Part shown: positions 42,000 through 51,949 of the stretch, piece after piece | Layout: every line of letters begins with the position of its first letter | Position numbering within the stretch: the first letter of the stretch is position 1 | Origin: Flavobacteriales bacterium UBA6165 | GTDB lineage: Bacteria > Bacteroidota > Bacteroidia > Flavobacteriales_D > Crocinitomicaceae | Assembly (NCBI GenBank): GCA_002422285.1 | Contig: DIUF01000019.1 | Location: 8,917 to 72,916 of the forward strand | Length of the DNA: 64,000 nucleotides | Direction: 5' to 3' | The notes under the pieces: model-generated | What the model saw: the letters and a program-made list of their open reading frames with translations, nothing else | What the model was told of the DNA's origin: nothing | Database searches by the model: none | Program-made: the position numbers and the translations under genes

Positions 42000-44999
42000 T
42001 TAAGTCTTTGAAATCTGATCCAAAGATAGATTTTTAAAAATGATTTTCGAACCAGTTTCCAAATTTGACGCAATGATTAATTCGCCACCACAAGTTTCAA
42101 TCCTGTGTTTCATATTATTTATTCCATTTCCGAGTTTTGGTTCTGCATAAAAACCAATCCCGTTATCAGCAATTGTTATGCATAAATTGTTGTGATTTAT
42201 GTCAAGCGTGATTTGCACAAGTGTTGCTTGGGCGTGTTTATTTATATTGGTTAATGCTTCTTTAAAAGCAGGAATAACATTTTTAACGAAAAGAGCACTG
42301 CACATATATTTTTCAGTACTCTTTATGTTGTTTTGGATTTCGTATTTTGTTTGTGTTTGACCAAAGTTAGATGCACAAATTTCTGTGAGTTTAACTATGA
42401 ACATCGGAAAATTTAGAGATTCATTTTTAAGTGACCAAACCACATTTGACAAATTATTAAGTAGTTCGACACAAGTATCCTTTATGGAGTTATTCAATGT
42501 CCCAATGCTGCTCAAGTCGTTTTGTTTTTTTTCCATGAGCTGAGCAATGATCAGCATCTTGGAAAGCCCTCCACCCAATTCATCGTGCACGTCACGAGCT
42601 ATTCTTAAACGCTCTAAATCGAGCTCACGTTGTTTTTGCATTTCGGCAATTACAAGATGGTATTTGCGCTTTTGATAGTATCTAACTAGTGCGGCCGTGA
42701 AAATAAGAACGGCACCCATTGACAAAATGATGAACCACCATTTTTGGTAAAACATTGCAGGTACATAAAGGAATAAAACTGGTGTCGGTTTACTCCAATA
42801 ACCGTAGGCGTTTTTGGAACGAACATACAAGGTGTAATTTCCGTGTGGAAGTTTTCCATATTCGAAAAACCCGTCACTTTTGTTGTTTGTCCAATCTAAA
42901 TCGTAATTTTCTAGGAAGAATGAGTATTGGTTCAGTTCGCTCCAATGCGCATTTAAATTTACCACTTCACCGCTAATGAAACCCGAGTTTTGTTTAACCG
43001 TCAATTGTGGTTGTTTGGGTGGCAAACCTGCAAAAATTTTCTCTTTATTGATATACAAACTTGTAAGTGTTGTTTGGCTCAACTGATTCTTTTGATAAGA
43101 TTCATTGAATACTGCTGGTGAAAATGCATTTATTCCAGATATTCCGCCAAAATAAATTTGGTTTTCATACTCGCAAAAAGCGCTAGAGTTGAATTCCATC
43201 GACTGTAAATTAAATGATTTTTCGAAAATATGGACAGTGTCATTAAAGATATATCCAAGGCCGTTGCTGCTGCTAAACCAAATTCGATTGAACGCGTCTT
43301 TTGCCAAATTGTAAGGAACAATCTTTTTGGTTTTACTGGTTCCAGTGAGCGATAAAGTGTCTTTGGATTTAAGCCTTTTGTTATAGAATTCAAACCCACC
43401 TTTGCCACTGACCAAAACACCGTCTTTATAGTCAATCACCGAAAAGTAAACCCCATCACTCAACTTTTCTGCATTTTTCAAACTTGGTTCGTTATTGACG
43501 TAAAAACCTTTTCGACCAGCTATCCAGTAACGACCTTCAATTTGAATCATACCAACAATCAGGTCATTTTGTTTAATTTCATCAATAAGTTTTTGCTGAT
43601 TTCGTGATTCTAAAATAATGGTTTGGCTATATGAATCGAAATTCGTGCTTCTAGATATATTTAGCGTTATTATATGCGGATTGATTTTGATGAGACGCCC
43701 AGAATGTATAACATCATTTTCATTTGGTTTCCAAAAATATTCAGTCTCAAGTTTTTCATTGAGTACCATAAGGGAATTCATGGTTAAGATCCAAATTCTA
43801 TTGTCGTCGTCTACTTCTAAACTCAAAATGGAGCTTTGCTCGTTTAGATTATTAATCAATACACGCCTACCCAAACTGAGGTCGTGCGACATTCTCCAGA
43901 GCCCATTTTTCACAGTACCTGCCCAAATGAAATTCTTACTTGCCGCAATAGTATTCGTGAATCCAATTTGTGCCTTTTGAAAATCGAAATGATTTGGGTT
44001 GTGTGTTAGTAATCCACAACCATCTGTCCCAATATACAAATTATCATCTTCGTCAAATTTTATAAACTTGACAATTGGAGTTAAAGTGTCTATATGCTTT
44101 CCGTCAAATTTGAATAATTCTACATCATGAACAAAGGTATCATCAAATTCAAAAAGGTTCATCTTTTCATAGTCAAATAACCATAAATGTTTGTTTTTTT
44201 GAACAGAGCCGCAATATATTTTTTTGAAATCACTTGCTACAACAGTTTTTAATTCGTGATTCAATAGTTGCCAAATGCGGTTTTCTCCTATCACCAAGAT
44301 GTCGTTTTTCATATCCTGAACTAATACAGGTGGGTGATTCGTAGTCAAAAGCCTCGTGTTTTTGAAGTTTTTGTCAAAAAGTTCTAAACCGGACGCATGC
44401 GGTATCAGGATATTTCCCTCTTTTGTGAAAACCAAGCTTTTGGGTTCGAACGTAAATTTTTTAGAAAGTGAATCCAATCGAAGAAAAAAAATATGATTAA
44501 ACAATTTATACAAACAGAAGAAACTATGTTCTATTGACCAATAGAGGTGAACATTTTTAGAAGTCGAGCATAAATACAAAGGTTCAGACATTTCTGTATT
44601 GTATAAGGATGTGAACTCAAATGTGTTTTGATTCAAAATCCCAATATCCTGAGATGTGCAAATCAATAGATGATTTGAATCCCAATGAGCTATTTGCCTA
44701 ATGATTGCTTGATTTGGTCGTTCGTTCTTTTCAACTTTAACAGAGTGTATGGTTTTTCCATCAAAGTAGTTTAATCCGCTTCCTGTGCCTATCCATGTGA
44801 GACCATAGGAGTCTTTGAATACGCATGTAACCATGGATTGATTCAAACCATCTTCAACATTGTATTGATTGACTCTCATGCTCTTCCTAGACGCTATTGG
44901 ATTATTAAAGGCATGAGCATTGTCAATACGACAGAATAAAGCGCAAAACAAGAATGTACTAGAGTGGATAAAAAAGCACAAGATGTTTTTGATGTTCAC
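42000..44999 (-). CDS. propeller-type sensor histidine kinase
   Basis: A 999-residue sensor. After an N-terminal signal/membrane segment come two-component-regulator propeller repeats (about 45-680; for example KDSYGLTWIGTGSGLNYFDG). A Y_Y_Y domain (about 690-760) and a membrane segment (about 765-785) follow. The HisKA_3 domain has phospho-His 805 (RDVHDELGGGLSK), and the HATPase domain has DNGIGF and GNGINNM. Such kinases pair with LuxR-type regulators and often sense sugars or envelope signals in Bacteroidota. Only one-component hybrid systems in Bacteroides fuse kinase and AraC domains; here the regulator is separate and immediately downstream. Confidence 0.92.
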   Translation of the reverse strand: MNIKNILCFFIHSSTFLFCALFCRIDNAHAFNNPIASRKSMRVNQYNVEDGLNQSMVTCVFKDSYGLTWIGTGSGLNYFDGKTIHSVKVEKNERPNQAIIRQIAHWDSNHLLICTSQDIGILNQNTFEFTSLYNTEMSEPLYLCSTSKNVHLYWSIEHSFFCLYKLFNHIFFLRLDSLSKKFTFEPKSLVFTKEGNILIPHASGLELFDKNFKNTRLLTTNHPPVLVQDMKNDILVIGENRIWQLLNHELKTVVASDFKKIYCGSVQKNKHLWLFDYEKMNLFEFDDTFVHDVELFKFDGKHIDTLTPIVKFIKFDEDDNLYIGTDGCGLLTHNPNHFDFQKAQIGFTNTIAASKNFIWAGTVKNGLWRMSHDLSLGRRVLINNLNEQSSILSLEVDDDNRIWILTMNSLMVLNEKLETEYFWKPNENDVIHSGRLIKINPHIITLNISRSTNFDSYSQTIILESRNQQKLIDEIKQNDLIVGMIQIEGRYWIAGRKGFYVNNEPSLKNAEKLSDGVYFSVIDYKDGVLVSGKGGFEFYNKRLKSKDTLSLTGTSKTKKIVPYNLAKDAFNRIWFSSSNGLGYIFNDTVHIFEKSFNLQSMEFNSSAFCEYENQIYFGGISGINAFSPAVFNESYQKNQLSQTTLTSLYINKEKIFAGLPPKQPQLTVKQNSGFISGEVVNLNAHWSELNQYSFFLENYDLDWTNNKSDGFFEYGKLPHGNYTLYVRSKNAYGYWSKPTPVLFLYVPAMFYQKWWFIILSMGAVLIFTAALVRYYQKRKYHLVIAEMQKQRELDLERLRIARDVHDELGGGLSKMLIIAQLMEKKQNDLSSIGTLNNSIKDTCVELLNNLSNVVWSLKNESLNFPMFIVKLTEICASNFGQTQTKYEIQNNIKSTEKYMCSALFVKNVIPAFKEALTNINKHAQATLVQITLDINHNNLCITIADNGIGFYAEPKLGNGINNMKHRIETCGGELIIASNLETGSKIIFKNLSLDQISKT

Positions 45000-45067
45000 T
45001 GCACACTGTGTTAGAATGCCCGAAATTTAGAGATTTATCTCAATATAAAAAACTGATTTTTAACAGT

Positions 45068-46774
45068 CTATTTTAATTCTGCATTAAAAAATAGATTGCT
45101 TTCGTTCCCGACTGCATCTCTGGCAATAAGATTAAACTCATGTTTGCCTTTTTCGAGTTTCTCGATATTTGCAAAAAGCTCATTTCTCTTGTTCTCATAT
45201 TCTAATACATGATATTTACCATTAATATACAGTGCATAATATACCAAACCAGATTTATCGTCGCTGACTGTCCATGCCAAGCGTTTGATGGACTGAGGAG
45301 TTGTCAATATTTTGAATTTGGGTGTAAGTTTAGGAGCCACACTATCGACATCCAAAGAAAATGTCCCGAATGTTTTGCTTGAAGCGGTAAACCAATCGCT
45401 TTCCGATTTTCCAGTCAAATAGTTTTTTGCATCTGCCTGAAATAAAACGAGTTGCTTTTCTAATTTTTTGAGACGCTCTGGAATTCTCAACGCAATTTGT
45501 ATTGAAAAATGTACAGGATCGTTATGATTTCCAAAAGTCAACTTGCCTGCATTGAATTTTAAAATCTTTTTCACAGGTTCATAAATACTGTTGGCAGGTA
45601 TGAGGATTTTGTAGTCATTTTGTGCGAAAACATAACTGCTGTCTGGATAGAGATAATCTTTATGATAAATATCGAAGGCTGTGTTTTCAGCTCTAAGTTC
45701 TCCAAAAAGCGTTCGAATTACGAAAGACAAAACGCTGTTGTTTCCAACGATATCCGAGATTGAAAAACGGATATCATACAAATGATCAGGTTGCACACCT
45801 ATTATTCCCTTGCCGCGTGAATGGTCGTAAATTGGCAATTGATTGTGCACATTTCTGAAGTATTTATCAATTTTCTCCCGCGATTTTTTATAAGCTTCGT
45901 AATCCTTGTGAGTGTTGATTTGTCGAGTGGTTTCAAAATCCAGTCGATTCATCAATTGTTGGTGAACAGTGTCTGAATTTACGGTCAACACGCCTTTATA
46001 AATTCCGCATAAGTTTTCGGCGCCATTATACTTATCATGAGCAGCCAAAGCCAAACCAATTCCTCCATGTTCGGAGCAAAAATGTGCAGGAATATCTAAG
46101 GTATCGTTGGGAATCGAGTAGCGACCATCTTTGAGTTTCACTGGGATTTGAATGCGATGCTCCGGAATGCGATACCCCTTGTCGCTTAGGGCATAAACAA
46201 CCAACTGCTGTATGTGTGGAGTTCGATTATCGGCAATCTTGAGAAATGAAAACAACAATGGATTCAAGGGGTTTTCTGTGCTTGTTTCTCTAATTTCAAA
46301 ATGCAAATGTGGGGCAGTGGAGCTACCTGTGTTACCCGAAAGCGCTATAATTTCACCTTTTTTCACTTGCAAGGCATTGGTTGGAATCTGAATGTCAATT
46401 TCAAAAAATGCTGCTTCGTTATGCGCCAAAGTCGTGTAATCCGCAATTTTCCCAATAAAATCCTGGCAATGTGCATAAACACTCGTAATGCCCAGCTCAG
46501 GATGATTCACATAAAGCACTTTGCCATAGCCAGTAGTCCCAACTCTGATGCGCGCCACATAGCCATCTGCAATGGAGTAGAGCTTGTATCCTTCCTTTCC
46601 ATTGGTTTTGATATCGATGCCCGAATGAAAATGATTGGGTCGCAATTCGCCAAAATTTCCCGCCAATATGATAGGAATATCCATAGGCAAAGCCAAGTCT
46701 GCCTGATAATTGATAGTCGTTTGCTGCGTATTCAGCGCACCCCATAGCCATATTGTTCGAAGAAGTAAAACCAT
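45068..46774 (-). CDS. M23 family metallopeptidase
   Basis: A 568-residue exported peptidase. A short hydrophobic N-terminus (about 1-14) suggests export. The M23 (LytM) domain is N-terminal (about 35-185), with HSGIDIKT (zinc His and Asp), YAHCQDF and HLHFEIRET (HxH). The rest (about 190-568) is a beta-rich region with no recognised domain. M23 enzymes cut peptidoglycan cross-links or glycine-rich peptides. It lies 68 bases upstream of the propeller kinase gene in the same direction and is divergent from the T9SS cargo gene. Confidence 0.9.
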   Translation of the reverse strand: MVLLLRTIWLWGALNTQQTTINYQADLALPMDIPIILAGNFGELRPNHFHSGIDIKTNGKEGYKLYSIADGYVARIRVGTTGYGKVLYVNHPELGITSVYAHCQDFIGKIADYTTLAHNEAAFFEIDIQIPTNALQVKKGEIIALSGNTGSSTAPHLHFEIRETSTENPLNPLLFSFLKIADNRTPHIQQLVVYALSDKGYRIPEHRIQIPVKLKDGRYSIPNDTLDIPAHFCSEHGGIGLALAAHDKYNGAENLCGIYKGVLTVNSDTVHQQLMNRLDFETTRQINTHKDYEAYKKSREKIDKYFRNVHNQLPIYDHSRGKGIIGVQPDHLYDIRFSISDIVGNNSVLSFVIRTLFGELRAENTAFDIYHKDYLYPDSSYVFAQNDYKILIPANSIYEPVKKILKFNAGKLTFGNHNDPVHFSIQIALRIPERLKKLEKQLVLFQADAKNYLTGKSESDWFTASSKTFGTFSLDVDSVAPKLTPKFKILTTPQSIKRLAWTVSDDKSGLVYYALYINGKYHVLEYENKRNELFANIEKLEKGKHEFNLIARDAVGNESNLFFNAELK

Positions 46775-46893
46775 AGTTCAGAAAATACAAAGATGCTGCC
46801 AAAAAGAATGAATATTTTGCGATGTGGATAAGATTTTAAAAAAACATTAAAAACAGAAATGTCTAAAAACTAAATTCGCACAAATCAATTATC

Positions 46894-47883
46894 ATGAAAA
46901 ATAGAATTTCACTTGCTTTGGGCGCAGTATTTTTGGGATTTACGACATCTGCACAAACCTACACGTTTTCCGTTGGGACAAATCCTTATGTTGAATTGGA
47001 TAATGCGATTTATCTGAGTCCAGAGGGTGAAGTATGGGATGATCCAGAATTTGAGTTCAATTTCCCTTTCGCTTTTGATTATTTTGGTGTGAATTTACCT
47101 GCACTGACAGGGTCTTTTGGATTTGGTGCTGAATTGTTTGGAACCAATTTCAATTTACCTGTTCCAGTTTTAGTTCCTGTATTTTGCGATCCCATTGATT
47201 TAGGGTATATGACAGACGAATCGTTGTCTTCTATTTCTTATCAAGTTGTCGGAAGCGCTGGTAGTAGAATTCTCAAAGTTCAATGGAAGAATATAGGATT
47301 TTATGGTCAAGTTGTAGACGATGTTACACCATTAGATTACATGAACTATCAGGCTTGGTTTTATGAAGGGTCGAACAGAATTGAAATTCGTTTTGGCCCC
47401 AGTGTAATTACAAATCCTTTTGAGCATTTCGATAATCCAGGGCCATCAGTATTCTTAATCTCTACCTATAATTTCGACACTGAACAATTGGGGAATTCCT
47501 ATTATCTATATGGAAATCCTGCTAATCCAACCATGGATTTGACAACGGATTCTCAAGTCCTTTTTACTTCAAACTTAGACGGCATCCCGTCAGACGGCCA
47601 GACTTACATTTTTACACCTGGTACACCAAGTGGGGTAGGATTAGAGAAAAATAATATTACATTCAGCATATTTCCAAATCCGAGTACATCATCAATTAAT
47701 GTATTGTCTTCCAATGATTTGGAAATAATTGAAATCCAAATTCTTGATATTTCAGGTCGGGTGGTGCAAACAATTTTTAATCCAGCTCAACAATTGAATA
47801 TCGAAGATTTGAATGTTGGTCATTACATCATTAAAATTTCAACACAATTTGGAGAATATACAGAAAAGTTCATGAAACAATAA
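46894..47883 (+). CDS. T9SS type A sorting domain-containing secreted protein
   Basis: A 329-residue exported protein. The signal peptide is at about 1-20 (cleaved near TTSAQTYTFS). A beta-rich domain of about 220 residues follows, with no recognised family. The C-terminal ~75 residues form the type A sorting domain, starting FSIFPNPSTSSINV, with ISGRVVQ in the middle and EYTEKFMKQ at the end. It is secreted by the type IX system and probably anchored at the surface. TAAATTCG at 46871-46878 is a near -7 box. Confidence 0.88.
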   Translation: MKNRISLALGAVFLGFTTSAQTYTFSVGTNPYVELDNAIYLSPEGEVWDDPEFEFNFPFAFDYFGVNLPALTGSFGFGAELFGTNFNLPVPVLVPVFCDPIDLGYMTDESLSSISYQVVGSAGSRILKVQWKNIGFYGQVVDDVTPLDYMNYQAWFYEGSNRIEIRFGPSVITNPFEHFDNPGPSVFLISTYNFDTEQLGNSYYLYGNPANPTMDLTTDSQVLFTSNLDGIPSDGQTYIFTPGTPSGVGLEKNNITFSIFPNPSTSSINVLSSNDLEIIEIQILDISGRVVQTIFNPAQQLNIEDLNVGHYIIKISTQFGEYTEKFMKQ

Positions 47884-47906
47884 TTGCATAGCTTTTGAAA
47901 GATTAG

Positions 47907-47933
47907 CGCTCAGGACAACTGAGCGTTTTTTTT
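47907..47933 (+). terminator. intrinsic terminator after the T9SS cargo gene
   Basis: A 7-bp stem CGCTCAG/CTGAGCG with a 5-base loop, followed by eight T. Confidence 0.9.
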
Positions 47934-48038
47934 ATCTGAAATTCAGTTAAAATTAAAAATTATTTGTTTTCAACCAAAATTTTAGGGGGTGTGTTGAAAA
48001 AAATGATAAAATATTTGAGGCGACCCCTCTAAAAAATA

Positions 48039-48046
48039 TACCTTTG
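48039..48046 (+). promoter_or_regulatory. -7 box for glutamine synthetase
   Basis: TACCTTTG followed by C matches TAnnTTTG, 19 bases before the ATG of the glutamine synthetase gene. Confidence 0.65.
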
Positions 48047-48065
48047 CCGAAAAATTAACAAAATT

Positions 48066-50252
48066 ATGTCCTCAATCAGAAAGTTAGCCTTGCAAGAAGT
48101 GTATAATCGTACACCGAAAACGCCAGAGTACAATGGCAAATTATCCGAGCTTTATGGTAAAAACGTGTTCCACAAAAGTGTGATGCGCGAATATTTGACC
48201 GAAGAAGCTTTTGAATCTGTTATGGCTGCTATCGACAATGGTGCAACTATCGATCGTCGTGTGGCCGACCAAGTGGCTTCTGCGATGAAAGATTGGGCTT
48301 TGTCTAAAGGTGCAACGCATTATACGCATTGGTTCCAACCTTTGACTGGCTCAACAGCGGAAAAGCATGATGCGTTTTTTCATCCTTTAGAAGCAGGAAA
48401 AGCCATTGAACGTTTTTCTGGCGATTTGTTGATTCAGCAAGAGCCGGATGCGTCTTCTTTTCCAAATGGGGGCATTAGAAATACTTTTGAAGCACGTGGT
48501 TATACCGCTTGGGATCCTTCTTCTCCAGCGTTTATCATCAGCAAAACACTTTGTATTCCAACCATTTTCATCGCATACACAGGCGAGGCTTTGGATTATA
48601 AAATGCCATTTTTGAAGTCATTGACAGCCATCGAGCAAGCGGCTTTGGATGTTTGTCAGTATTTCGACAAAAACGTGAGCAAAGTGCAGGTTACATTGGG
48701 TTGGGAGCAGGAATATTTCTTGATTGACTCAGCTTTGTATAATGCACGTCCAGATATCATGATGACAGGAAGAGCTTTGTTTGGTCACGCGCCAGCCAAA
48801 GGACAGCAGTTGGATGACCATTATTTTGGTTCTATTCCCGACCGCGTTTCTGCATTTATGAAAGAATTTGAAATGGAAGCCTTGAAATTGGGTATTCCAG
48901 TGACAACGCGACACAATGAGGTGGCTCCCAACCAATTTGAATGTGCGCCTATGTTTGAAGAAGCTAATTTGGCCAATGACCACAACTTGTTATTGATGGA
49001 TGTGTTGGAGAAATTTGCCCGCAAGCACGATTTCCGTTTGTTGTTGCACGAAAAGCCATTCAAAGGATTGAACGGTTCAGGAAAACACAACAACTGGGCA
49101 ATGGCTACTGATACAGGTGTTAACTTGTTTAAACCCGGTAAAAATCCACGCAGCAACATGCAGTTTTTGACTTTCTTGGTAAACACCGTTGCAGCCATTC
49201 ATGAAAACGCTGATTTGTTGCGCGCTTCCATTGCAGCTGAATCCAATGACCATCGTTTGGGTGCTAACGAAGCGCCACCAGCCATTATTTCAGTTTTCTT
49301 GGGTTCTTACTTAACTCAAGTTCTGGATGATTTGGAGAAAAGCGTAAAAGCTGGGAAAATGTCGCCAGAGGAAAAAACCGACTTGAAATTAAACATTGGG
49401 AAAATTCCACAAATCTTGTTGGATAACACCGATAGAAACAGAACTTCACCATTTGCTTTCACTGGAAATAAATTTGAATTCAGAGCAGTGGGTTCATCTG
49501 CGAACTGTGCATCTGCCTTGTTGGTGTTGAACTCTATTGTTGCCAAGCAATTGCGCGATTTTAAAACTGCTGTGGATGCGCGAATAGAAAAAGGTGATTC
49601 TAAGGATGAGGCCATTTTCAAAGAGTTGCAAGTGCTGATCAAGAAATCTAAATCTATCCGTTTCGAAGGCAATGGTTACGGACAAGAATGGGTGGAAGAA
49701 GCTGAAAGAAGAGGCTTGAGCAACATGAAAGACACGCCTCGCGCCTTGAAAGTAATTACAGAAAAGAAGACCATTGAACTTTTCAAAGAGTTGAACATTT
49801 TCTCAGAAGTTGAACTGCATGCCCGTCAAGAAATTCAATACGAGGCGTATGTGATGAAAGTTCAAATCGAAGGTCGCGTTATGGGCGATTTGGCTCAAAA
49901 TCATTTGATTCCAGCTGTAATTTCTTATCAAAACCGATTGATTGAAAACGTAAAAGGCATGATGGATGTGATGGGTGAAAAAGAAGCCAAAGAGCTTTGC
50001 AAAACACAAATCGCGCTAATCAAAGACATCTCCAAGCACCTCAATCAGTTGAAAGATTTGACAGATAAAATGCTCGCTGAGCGCAAAGCTGCCAACAACA
50101 TCGAAGATATGGAAGAACGCGCTTTGGCTTATTGCGACAAAGTGAAGCCTTACTTCGCTGATATCCGCTACCATGCCGATAAACTCGAACTTTTGGTAGA
50201 TGATGAGTTGTGGCCTTTGCCGAAGATGAGAGAATTGCTATTCACGAAATAG
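48066..50252 (+). CDS. glnN: glutamine synthetase type III
   Basis: A 728-residue enzyme that makes glutamine from glutamate and ammonia. The length and the N-terminal GSIII region (residues about 1-150) separate it from type I enzymes of about 470 residues. Typical family stretches are KHDAFFHPLE, LGWEQEYFLID (metal-binding Glu), TRHNEVAPNQFECAP, KGLNGSGKHNNWAMATD and NRTSPFAFTGNKFEFRAVGSS. It is monocistronic between a good -7 box and a strong terminator. Type III enzymes are dominant in Bacteroidota and are controlled by nitrogen supply, but no operator is visible. Confidence 0.97.
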   Translation: MSSIRKLALQEVYNRTPKTPEYNGKLSELYGKNVFHKSVMREYLTEEAFESVMAAIDNGATIDRRVADQVASAMKDWALSKGATHYTHWFQPLTGSTAEKHDAFFHPLEAGKAIERFSGDLLIQQEPDASSFPNGGIRNTFEARGYTAWDPSSPAFIISKTLCIPTIFIAYTGEALDYKMPFLKSLTAIEQAALDVCQYFDKNVSKVQVTLGWEQEYFLIDSALYNARPDIMMTGRALFGHAPAKGQQLDDHYFGSIPDRVSAFMKEFEMEALKLGIPVTTRHNEVAPNQFECAPMFEEANLANDHNLLLMDVLEKFARKHDFRLLLHEKPFKGLNGSGKHNNWAMATDTGVNLFKPGKNPRSNMQFLTFLVNTVAAIHENADLLRASIAAESNDHRLGANEAPPAIISVFLGSYLTQVLDDLEKSVKAGKMSPEEKTDLKLNIGKIPQILLDNTDRNRTSPFAFTGNKFEFRAVGSSANCASALLVLNSIVAKQLRDFKTAVDARIEKGDSKDEAIFKELQVLIKKSKSIRFEGNGYGQEWVEEAERRGLSNMKDTPRALKVITEKKTIELFKELNIFSEVELHARQEIQYEAYVMKVQIEGRVMGDLAQNHLIPAVISYQNRLIENVKGMMDVMGEKEAKELCKTQIALIKDISKHLNQLKDLTDKMLAERKAANNIEDMEERALAYCDKVKPYFADIRYHADKLELLVDDELWPLPKMRELLFTK

Positions 50253-50278
50253 TCTTTGTTAGACAAAATCAAATTTAG

Positions 50279-50313
50279 AATCCGTCCCCAAGTAGCTTGG
50301 GGACGGATTTTTT
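50279..50313 (+). terminator. intrinsic terminator after glnN
   Basis: A perfect 14-bp stem (AATCCGTCCCCAAG, then its complement) with a 3-base loop ends in a T-run. It lies 26 bases beyond the glnN stop. The rest of the gap to 50496 holds only an imperfect tandem repeat of CAAAATTCTC (50465-50488). Confidence 0.93.
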
Positions 50314-50496
50314 ACGTTTCAAGTTATTTCCAAATTATCAAACCCCCTAATGACATGATTTTGCTACAAATAGAAGAAAAGAATAATTTTACCAACGTTC
50401 AACCTTCACAATTAAACAACTCAGTCACTCTGATTCAGTAATTAATAATTCTAAATTCTTGCTTCAAAATTCTCGCCTCAAAATTCTCCATTCCTC

Positions 50497-51009
50497 ATGC
50501 TCCAAACACCCCGCCTCATCCTCCGCGAAATTCAACTTACTGATGCTGAAGACCTTTTTGAAATGGATTCAGACGCAGCTGTGCATCGATTTATTGAGAA
50601 TAAACCTGTGACCAAAATCGATGAAATCCATCAAGTAGTTGAAATGTTGCAAAAACAATACAAAGAGAATGGCATCGCGCGATGGGCTGTTGAAGACAAA
50701 ATTTCTGGAGAATGTTTGGGTTGGTGTGGACTAAAATTTTTTCACGAACCGCTCAATGGTCATGTCAATTTCTATGAATTGGGTTACCGCTTCAAGCAAA
50801 AACATTGGGGCAAAGGTTACGCCACAGAATCGGCTAGGGCAGTGCTGGACTACTCTTTTAAGAATTTTCCCATCGAAACAATTTATGCCATCACGCATCC
50901 TGAAAATGTCAATTCCAAAAATGTACTATTCAAACTCGGTTTTCGTTATATAGAGACTTTCGACTATGATGGCGATGAAACGGATTGGTTTGAGGTTAAT
51001 CGACCTTGA
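50497..51009 (+). CDS. GNAT family N-acetyltransferase
   Basis: A 170-residue enzyme of the RimJ/RimL-like GNAT group. The start MLQTPRLILREIQLTDAEDLFEM is typical. The acetyl-CoA-binding motif A is near residues 95-115 (KHWGKGYATESARAVLDYSF), and the NVNSKNVLFKLGFRYI segment follows. The substrate could be a ribosomal protein, an amino group of a small molecule or an antibiotic; the sequence does not say. It is monocistronic and lies in a T-rich gap after glnN without an obvious -7 box. Confidence 0.9.
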   Translation: MLQTPRLILREIQLTDAEDLFEMDSDAAVHRFIENKPVTKIDEIHQVVEMLQKQYKENGIARWAVEDKISGECLGWCGLKFFHEPLNGHVNFYELGYRFKQKHWGKGYATESARAVLDYSFKNFPIETIYAITHPENVNSKNVLFKLGFRYIETFDYDGDETDWFEVNRP

Positions 51010-51064
51010 ACAAAATAATGCGCGTGAGCAGTATCGAATAATGATTCGATTCTACATTCATCTT

Positions 51065-51949
51065 TTAACGGTTTATCCTCCTCAAATTCAAAACCAAAAT
51101 CCCCAATAGAATCAACACAATTCCGGCGATTTGATACAGGTCAACTTCTTCCTGTAACAACCAAACCGCCATTACAACAGAAACAGGGATTTCCAGTGAA
51201 ACCAAAATGCTACCAACACCAATTCCAGTTAAGGGAAAGCCTTTGTTCAGGAAAATGGGTGGGATGATGGTGCCAAACAAAGCCAAATAAACGCCCCAAG
51301 GCCAAAATACTGACCATTGAAAATCTCCTTGTAGTTTCAATAGCGCGAAAATTGTGACTACGATCCAAGCGCCGGTCATCATCCAAGCGCTTCGAAAGGC
51401 ATTGCTCAAACCCAAACCAACACGATTGGCAGTGTATAACGTAACGGTATATGAAAATGCACCGAGTATGCCCCATATCAATCCTCTTGGGTCAAGAGTA
51501 GAAAAATTATTGATGGCTCCCGTTGCGAAAAATGTTCCTATCAAAACTATGATTACTGCAATGATTTTTAATGTGTTAGGGAACTTTTTCTCAAGAATGG
51601 CTTCGAGTAAAACGCCCATCCAAACAGATTGCATCAAAAGCACAATACAGATGGAAACATCGATGGTTTGTACCGCAGAATAATAGAACAATCCAGTAAA
51701 TCCCAAAGAAGTTCCAGCGAAAACTAATTTGTAGATTTGGGACCTGTTTGACAATTTATTATCTTGATTTGCAACTGGTTTTTTGGTCAACAGGGTAAGT
51801 AGCCAAAGCACAACAAATCCGACAGAAAATTGAGCGAAAGTTACCTCAGAAACATCGTAACCTTGGTGGTACGAAAGCTTGACGATTGTTGCCAAAACGC
51901 CGTAAGACGCTGCACCGAGCAACACAAATAGAATGCCTTTTATTTTCAT
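51065..51949 (-). CDS. EamA family (DMT) transporter
   Basis: A 294-residue membrane protein with ten hydrophobic segments in two repeated halves, each an EamA domain. It belongs to the drug/metabolite transporter superfamily and is similar to YhbE/RhaT-like exporters. The start codon shares one base with the stop of the response regulator gene (TAATG), so the two are translationally coupled. An exporter controlled together with a two-component system suggests response to a toxic or signal compound, but the substrate is unknown. Confidence 0.9.
   Translation of the reverse strand: MKIKGILFVLLGAASYGVLATIVKLSYHQGYDVSEVTFAQFSVGFVVLWLLTLLTKKPVANQDNKLSNRSQIYKLVFAGTSLGFTGLFYYSAVQTIDVSICIVLLMQSVWMGVLLEAILEKKFPNTLKIIAVIIVLIGTFFATGAINNFSTLDPRGLIWGILGAFSYTVTLYTANRVGLGLSNAFRSAWMMTGAWIVVTIFALLKLQGDFQWSVFWPWGVYLALFGTIIPPIFLNKGFPLTGIGVGSILVSLEIPVSVVMAVWLLQEEVDLYQIAGIVLILLGILVLNLRRINR

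Noticed and set aside
46301..46747. Plus-strand open frame of 148 codons across the M23 domain
   Set aside because: It is antisense to conserved zinc-binding motifs of the M23 peptidase and has no signal or domain.
50256..50441. 61-codon open frame after glnN
   Set aside because: It runs through the perfect 14-bp terminator stem of glnN and has no recognisable domain, so it is probably not a gene.
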